Positions 60,039 to 64,000 of a stretch of DNA of 64,000 nt are shown here, piece by piece. The notes beneath the pieces were generated by a model. That model was given only the letters and a program-made list of their open reading frames with translations, did no database searches and was not told the origin of the DNA. The DNA comes from an uncultured Paracoccaceae bacterium (GTDB lineage: Bacteria > Pseudomonadota > Alphaproteobacteria > Rhodobacterales > Rhodobacteraceae). The first letter of the stretch is position 1, and each line of letters starts with the position of its first letter. The translations under genes and the position numbers were made by a program. Location: assembly GCA_947492825.1 (NCBI GenBank), contig CANLNT010000002.1:1-64000 (forward strand), read 5' to 3'.

Positions 60039-60887
60039 ATGAACACGTTACTGAATACACAGATCATCGACGGCAAGTCGATCATGGACCTGCTGACGCT
60101 CGAATTTCTGGTATCGTTGCTGGGCAATGTGCTGGCCGCGATTGCGATCCTGTTCGTGGGCTTTGTCATTGGTGGATGGCTGAGCCGCAGGGTGCGGGGT
60201 TTGGGTGAAAAGCACGATCACCTTGATCCGACGCTCTTTAACTTTCTGGGCAATATCATCCGCTATGTGGTGATCGGCTTTGCATTTTTGTTTGTGCTGA
60301 ACACCTTTGGCATTCAGACGACATCCATCGTTGCAGTCATCGGTGCGGCAGGTCTTGCGATTGGTCTGGCCTTGCAAGGAACGCTGTCGAATGTGGCAGC
60401 GGGTGTGATGATCATCTTCTTCCGCCCGATCAAGCTGGGCGACTTTGTTGCCGTGAGCGGTGAGATGGGCACCGTCAAGGATATCACCCTGAACTTCACA
60501 GAGCTTGCCAGCATTGACAACGTACAGATCATCATTCCCAACGCGCAGGTCTGGGGCAATACGATCACGAACTATTCGGTCTATGACACGCGCCGCGCGG
60601 AATGGACATTTGGTGTCGGATACGGCGCAAACCTAGCCACTGCCGAACAGGTTATCCGCGATACGATTATGGCCGATCCGCGCAGTAAAACCGACCCAGA
60701 GCCGTTCATTCAGGTCAACAACCTCAATGCCAGCTCGGTCGATTTTCTGGTGCGGGTCTGGTGTGCGCGCAGCGACTATTTTGCCTATCAAGCGGATATG
60801 AAACGGCAGGTGAAAGAGGCGCTGGATCAGGCCGGGGTCGACATTCCGTTCCCGACGCGCACCATCGTCAACGTGAACGCCGAATGA
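60039..60887 (+). CDS. mscS: Small-conductance mechanosensitive channel
   Basis: A 282-residue MscS channel that opens under membrane tension to relieve hypo-osmotic shock. Three membrane helices: about 22-48, 72-92 and the pore helix TM3 with IVAVIGAAGLAIGLALQGTL followed by SNVAAGVMIIFFRPIKLGD. The cytoplasmic beta domain begins GDFVAVSGEMGTVKDITLN, and the C-terminal part contains IPNAQVWGNTITNYS. Its ATG follows the phhB stop with no gap. A second in-frame ATG at residue 16 is possible. Confidence 0.94.
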   Translation: MNTLLNTQIIDGKSIMDLLTLEFLVSLLGNVLAAIAILFVGFVIGGWLSRRVRGLGEKHDHLDPTLFNFLGNIIRYVVIGFAFLFVLNTFGIQTTSIVAVIGAAGLAIGLALQGTLSNVAAGVMIIFFRPIKLGDFVAVSGEMGTVKDITLNFTELASIDNVQIIIPNAQVWGNTITNYSVYDTRRAEWTFGVGYGANLATAEQVIRDTIMADPRSKTDPEPFIQVNNLNASSVDFLVRVWCARSDYFAYQADMKRQVKEALDQAGVDIPFPTRTIVNVNAE

Positions 60888-60893
60888 TCAAAA

Positions 60894-60917
60894 GGCCGGG
60901 ATTTACCCCGGCCTTGT
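60894..60917. terminator. Bidirectional terminator between mscS and peroxiredoxin
   Basis: AAGGCCGGG (60894-60902) pairs perfectly with CCCGGCCTT (60909-60917) with a 6-nt loop; flanking A and T tracts allow use from both sides. It ends the ridA-to-mscS run and the convergent peroxiredoxin transcript. Confidence 0.85.
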
Positions 60918-60922
60918 CAGTT

Positions 60923-61411
60923 TCAGATTTGGGCCAGCAGGGTTTCGCCTGCAGAGATCTCGCATTCGCCGGGGTTGCTTTCAGCGTTCAGCACCTTGAC
61001 CACCCCGTCTTCGGCATAAAGCGCAAAGCGCTTGGACCGATCCACAAAACCTACGGGTCCGGCTGAAAAGTTCATGCCGATGGCTTTGGTGAAGGCGCTT
61101 TCAGCGTCCCCTAGCATGGTGATACCCGCCGCCGCTGCACCCGTGGCATCGGCCCAGGCTTTCATCACGAAGGGGTCGTTGACGGCGATGCAGATCACCT
61201 CGTCCACGCCTTTGGCGGCAAATTGGTCGCGCGTGCGCATGAAGCTGGGGACATGCGCGGTTGTGCAGGTGCCGGTAAAGGCACCGGGCAAGCCAAAGAT
61301 CACAACTTTGCGGCCCTTGAGTTTCTCGGCCATTTGCACGGCTTCTGGCCCGTCTGCACCCATGTGCAAGACGGTGGCATCGGGCAGTGTGTCGCCAGTG
61401 GTGATTGTCAT
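60923..61411 (-). CDS. Peroxiredoxin, Prx5 family
   Basis: A 162-residue thiol peroxidase reducing hydrogen peroxide and organic peroxides, probably with glutathione/glutaredoxin. The peroxidatic cysteine is C49 in PGAFTGTCTTAHVPSF, the Prx5 signature PGAFTPxC. NDPFVMKAWA and AGPVGFVDRSKRFAL are also typical. The frame extends far upstream, but the family start is ATG 61411 with AAGGAAC upstream; the extension is antisense to the flavoprotein gene. It is divergent from that flavoprotein, 75 bp away. Confidence 0.94.
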   Translation of the reverse strand: MTITTGDTLPDATVLHMGADGPEAVQMAEKLKGRKVVIFGLPGAFTGTCTTAHVPSFMRTRDQFAAKGVDEVICIAVNDPFVMKAWADATGAAAAGITMLGDAESAFTKAIGMNFSAGPVGFVDRSKRFALYAEDGVVKVLNAESNPGECEISAGETLLAQI

Positions 61412-61486
61412 GTCGTGGTTCCTTTTAGACATTTGCATCCATTCCCCGCGAGAATATAGGGTCCGCCAAGACAAGGGAAAGACACC

Positions 61487-62701
61487 ATGCAACATGTCGT
61501 CGTCATTGGGGCCGGTCAGGCCGGTGCATCGCTGACAGCCAAGCTGCGCAGCGAAGGGTTTGCGGGCAAGATTACGCTGATTGGTGGCGAGGCTGTACCA
61601 CCCTACCAGCGCCCGCCACTGTCCAAGGCCTATCTGCTGGGCGAGATGGCCGAAGAGCGCCTGTATCTGCGGCCTGAAAGTTTTTATACCGAGCATGACA
61701 TTGATCTGCGGCTGGCGACGCGCGCAGTGGCCATTGATACCGCCAACCGGAAAATCACGCTGAGCGACGACAGCGTTGTGGCTTATGATGCGCTGGCCCT
61801 GGCCACAGGCGCCCATCCACGCACACTGCCCGCCAGCATTGGTGGGATGCTGGACAATGTGTTCACTGTGCGTGATTTGAAAGATGCCGACGCGATGGCC
61901 CCGGCGTTCCGCGATGGCGCGCGGGCGCTGATCATCGGCGGAGGCTATATCGGGCTTGAGGCCGCCGCCGTGGCCGCCAAGCGTGGCGTTCAAGTGACGC
62001 TGGTCGAAATGGCGGAGCGCATTCTGCAACGTGTCGCAGCGCCTCAAACCTCCGCGTATTTCCGCGCCTTGCATCAAGCGCATGGCGTGGACATCCGCGA
62101 AGGCGTTGGCCTGACCCGCCTGATTGGGACTGATGCACTGACCGGGGCAGAACTGTCAGACGGCACGATACTGGACCTCGACTTTGCCATCGTCGGCGTC
62201 GGCATTAACCCTGCGGTCACACTGGCAGAGGCGGCTGGTCTGACCATTGACAACGGTATTGCTTGCGATGCGCATAGCCGCACCAGCGATCCGCATATCT
62301 GGGCTGCGGGCGATTGTGCGTCCTGCTTGTTTGACGGCACGCGCGTGCGCGTTGAAAGCGTCGGCAACGCGATTGATCAGGCCGAGAATGCTGCGCTGAA
62401 TATCCTTGGGCGCGCTGTCCCCTATCAGCCCAAACCGTGGTTCTGGTCGGATCAATACGACTGCAAGTTGCAGATTGCGGGGTTGAACGTCGGCTATTCG
62501 GATGTCGTGGTGCGCAAGGGTGAGGCGGCGGGCAGTCAGAGCCATTGGTATTACAAGGGGGATCAGCTGATCGCCGTGGATGCCATGAACGATCCGCGCA
62601 ACTACATGGTCGGCAAGCGCCTGATCGAAGGCGGTAGGTCGCCCGCGGCGTCGGTCATTGCCGACCCCGCCACTGATATGAAGGCGCTGTTGCGCGCGTG
62701 A
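61487..62701 (+). CDS. Ferredoxin reductase-type FAD/NAD oxidoreductase
   Basis: A 404-residue flavoprotein of the CamA/BphA4/ThcD type, passing electrons from NAD(P)H through FAD to a ferredoxin or rubredoxin. FAD site: VVVIGAGQAGASLTAKLRSE; NAD site: ALIIGGGYIGLEAAAVAAKR; then the second FAD motif IWAAGDCAS. The insert YQRPPLSKAYL is typical for this group. No ferredoxin or oxygenase gene is adjacent, so its partner lies elsewhere. It overlaps rsmD by 4 bp (GTGA). Confidence 0.92.
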   Translation: MQHVVVIGAGQAGASLTAKLRSEGFAGKITLIGGEAVPPYQRPPLSKAYLLGEMAEERLYLRPESFYTEHDIDLRLATRAVAIDTANRKITLSDDSVVAYDALALATGAHPRTLPASIGGMLDNVFTVRDLKDADAMAPAFRDGARALIIGGGYIGLEAAAVAAKRGVQVTLVEMAERILQRVAAPQTSAYFRALHQAHGVDIREGVGLTRLIGTDALTGAELSDGTILDLDFAIVGVGINPAVTLAEAAGLTIDNGIACDAHSRTSDPHIWAAGDCASCLFDGTRVRVESVGNAIDQAENAALNILGRAVPYQPKPWFWSDQYDCKLQIAGLNVGYSDVVVRKGEAAGSQSHWYYKGDQLIAVDAMNDPRNYMVGKRLIEGGRSPAASVIADPATDMKALLRA

Positions 62702-63252
62702 GGATCATCGCAGGCACACATCGCGGCACGGGGCTGACGCCTGTGGGCAAGGGCGACGCGGCGGCCCATTTGCGGCCCACAACGGATCGCGTCCGCGAGA
62801 GCCTGTTCAACGTTTTGCAGGGTGGACGGTTTGGCGACCCGATCAGCGGCGCGCGTGTGCTTGATCTGTTTGCAGGCACTGGCGCGCTGGGTCTTGAGGC
62901 GCTGTCGCGCGGGGCGGGGCATGTGACATTTGTGGATAACGGGCGCGCGGCGCAAAAGCTGATCCACGCCAATATCGCCAAGCTGCGCCGGGCGGATGCG
63001 TGCACGGTGTTAAGCGTCAGCGCCGATGGCCTGCCGCCCGCAGATGCGCCTTGTGATCTGATCTTTCTTGATCCGCCATATGGGCAAGACCTGGGGGCTA
63101 AGGCGCTGCTGACCGCGCGTGGTTGGATCGCCTCGGGCGCGTTGATTGTCTGGGAAGAGGCTTCGCCGCAGTTGGCCCCGAGAGGGTTCGAGATGCTGGA
63201 TCAGCGCCGCTATGGCGATACCCATATGACTTTCTTAAGGGCAGAAACATGA
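62698..63252 (+). CDS. rsmD: 16S rRNA (guanine-966-N2)-methyltransferase
   Basis: A 184-residue SAM-dependent methyltransferase modifying G966 in 16S rRNA. MRIIAGTHRGTGL and LRPTTDRVRESLFNVLQGG form the N-terminal signature, VLDLFAGTGALGLEALSRGA is the SAM motif I, and IFLDPPYGQ is the N6/N2-amino catalytic motif (DPPY). Start GTG 62698 overlaps the flavoprotein stop. It overlaps the HAD gene by 4 bp. Confidence 0.95.
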   Translation: MRIIAGTHRGTGLTPVGKGDAAAHLRPTTDRVRESLFNVLQGGRFGDPISGARVLDLFAGTGALGLEALSRGAGHVTFVDNGRAAQKLIHANIAKLRRADACTVLSVSADGLPPADAPCDLIFLDPPYGQDLGAKALLTARGWIASGALIVWEEASPQLAPRGFEMLDQRRYGDTHMTFLRAET

Positions 63253-63890
63253 CCCCGAAACTGGTGATTTTTGACTGCGACGGTGTGCTTGTGGACACAG
63301 AGCCGGTAACAGATCGCATCTTGTCGGATGAGTTGCAGCAACGCGGATTGGATGTGGCCGCATCGGATGTTCACAAGCTGTTTGCGGGCGGCACGATGCA
63401 GGGTGTCATGGACACCGCCATTCAGATGGGTGCCGATTTACCGGGCGACTGGCTGGATCACGTCTATGACCGGGTCTTTGCTGCGCTGCGGGAAGGCGTG
63501 CCGGTGATCCCCGGTGTGATCGACCTGCTGGACCTGCTAGAGGCGCGCGGGATCGCTGTCGCTGTCGCCTCGAACGGACCAATGGCCAAGATGGAGATCT
63601 CTTTGGGGCCGTCAGGCCTGTGGGACCGGCTGCATGGCCGCATCTACAGCCGCGAACAGCACGAGGCGAAGCCAAAGCCGGGCATGCTGCTGCATGCAAT
63701 GCGGGTTGTCGGCGCGGACCCGGCGCAGACCGTGATGATCGACGACATGCCCGCCGGGTGGCTGGCAGCGCAGGCCGCAAAGGTCCGCGCGCTGGCCTAT
63801 GTGGCGGATGGCGGGCTGGCGCGGGCCAAGGGCGAAGTCACCGGGTTCACGGACATGGCACAGGTGCCGGGGTTGATCGGGTTGGACTGA
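63249..63890 (+). CDS. HAD family hydrolase, beta-phosphoglucomutase/Gph-like
   Basis: A 213-residue phosphatase of HAD subfamily I. The nucleophile motif FDCDGVLVDTEPV holds D9 and D11; motif II is AVASNGP; motif III K and motif IV acids are in EAKPKPGMLLHAM and VMIDDMPAGWLAA. A helical cap at about 15-85 suggests a small phosphosugar or phosphoglycolate substrate. Start ATG 63249 overlaps the rsmD stop (ATGA). Confidence 0.92.
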   Translation: MTPKLVIFDCDGVLVDTEPVTDRILSDELQQRGLDVAASDVHKLFAGGTMQGVMDTAIQMGADLPGDWLDHVYDRVFAALREGVPVIPGVIDLLDLLEARGIAVAVASNGPMAKMEISLGPSGLWDRLHGRIYSREQHEAKPKPGMLLHAMRVVGADPAQTVMIDDMPAGWLAAQAAKVRALAYVADGGLARAKGEVTGFTDMAQVPGLIGLD

Positions 63891-63908
63891 CAGCGCTAGG
63901 CTGATCCC

Positions 63909-64000
63909 ATGACCGATGCCAGCCTGCAGGGCCCCTGGGCCAAACCCAAAGCAGAAACAGAAACGGTGCATCTGCCCGCGCCGGTTGCCTTTGATGCGCC
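63909..64000 (+). CDS. Start of an unidentified gene, cut by the window end
   Basis: An ATG 18 bp after the HAD stop opens a frame that stays open to base 64000 (30 residues: MTDASLQGPWAKP and on). It is polar and proline-rich without a signal peptide. Too short to name; position suggests it continues the rsmD-HAD run. Confidence 0.45.
   Translation, partial: MTDASLQGPWAKPKAETETVHLPAPVAFDA

Noticed and set aside
61412-62083. Upstream extension of the peroxiredoxin frame
   Set aside because: It is antisense to the flavoprotein and lacks Prx sequence; the Prx5 family starts at the ATG at 61411.

Overview
The window (about 60% G+C, dense, mostly short intergenic gaps) looks like the chromosome of a marine alphaproteobacterium of the Rhodobacteraceae (Roseobacter group). 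Signs of this are RTX calcium-binding proteins with a PrsD/PrsE-like type I exporter, a VPLPA-CTERM surface protein, small families that I know mainly from this group (DUF2794, DUF6173, DUF6356, a 44-residue aa3 oxidase subunit IV), a DmdC-like acyl-CoA dehydrogenase, a dgcN/dgcA D-glutamate locus, and G/C-rich mosaic repeats between genes. I see no tRNA, rRNA, CRISPR array, prophage or intact insertion sequence.

Layout. 1-2535: 3' end of a large RTX protein. 2.7-8.0 kb: catabolic unit of iron-type alcohol dehydrogenase, aldehyde dehydrogenase and BCCT transporter, with a divergent LysR regulator. 8.4-10.9 kb: TPR-GGDEF-EAL c-di-GMP protein. 11-18 kb: housekeeping genes (rsmE, ubiA, OmpA-type protein, ChaC-like, agmatinase, threonylcarbamoyl-AMP synthase). 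18.3-25 kb: acyl-CoA dehydrogenase, metallo-beta-lactamase-fold hydrolase, tandem HD-GYP protein, glutamine amidotransferase, Lrp regulator, oxidase subunit IV and a Tat-type lipoprotein. 25.3-31 kb: azlCD, then a molybdenum-cofactor run fdhD-mobA-mobB-moeA, in which moeA carries an extra N-terminal DUF429-like domain, and a GNAT gene. 31-38 kb: TetR regulator, NYN/LOTUS protein, serine hydrolase with glutathione-dependent formaldehyde dehydrogenase, I78 inhibitor lipoprotein, DUF2794, NlpC/P60 and leucyl aminopeptidase. 38.5-41.4 kb: beta carbonic anhydrase, a DapA-family aldolase, an SbtA-type bicarbonate permease and a PII-like SbtB-type protein, which together look like an inorganic-carbon module. 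41.5-46.5 kb: VPLPA-CTERM protein, asd, an F420-hydrogenase-beta-like iron-sulfur protein and a second RTX-repeat protein. 46.5-49.4 kb: dat-dgcA-dgcN D-amino-acid locus. 49.6-53.7 kb: amtB-glnK and, divergently, a class A penicillin-binding protein. 54.2-60.9 kb: type I secretion ATPase and HlyD adaptor followed by ridA, a glycerophosphodiesterase, a DUF482 GNAT, phhB and mscS. 60.9-64 kb: peroxiredoxin, ferredoxin-reductase-type flavoprotein, rsmD, a HAD phosphatase and the start of an unidentified gene.

Genes that plausibly work together: BCCT/ALDH/ADH/LysR (uptake and two-step oxidation of a hydroxylated zwitterion), fdhD/mobAB/moeA (molybdoenzyme maturation), CA/SbtA/SbtB (CO2/bicarbonate supply), dgcN/dgcA/dat (D-glutamate and D-amino-acid use), glnK/amtB (ammonium uptake control), and the type I exporter with the RTX proteins. 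The most unusual points are the DUF429-MoeA fusion, the carbonic anhydrase-aldolase-SbtAB cluster, a candidate permuted papain-like lipoprotein, and short tight palindromes with a GTC loop in gaps between genes. All family calls come from reading motifs; no database search was run.
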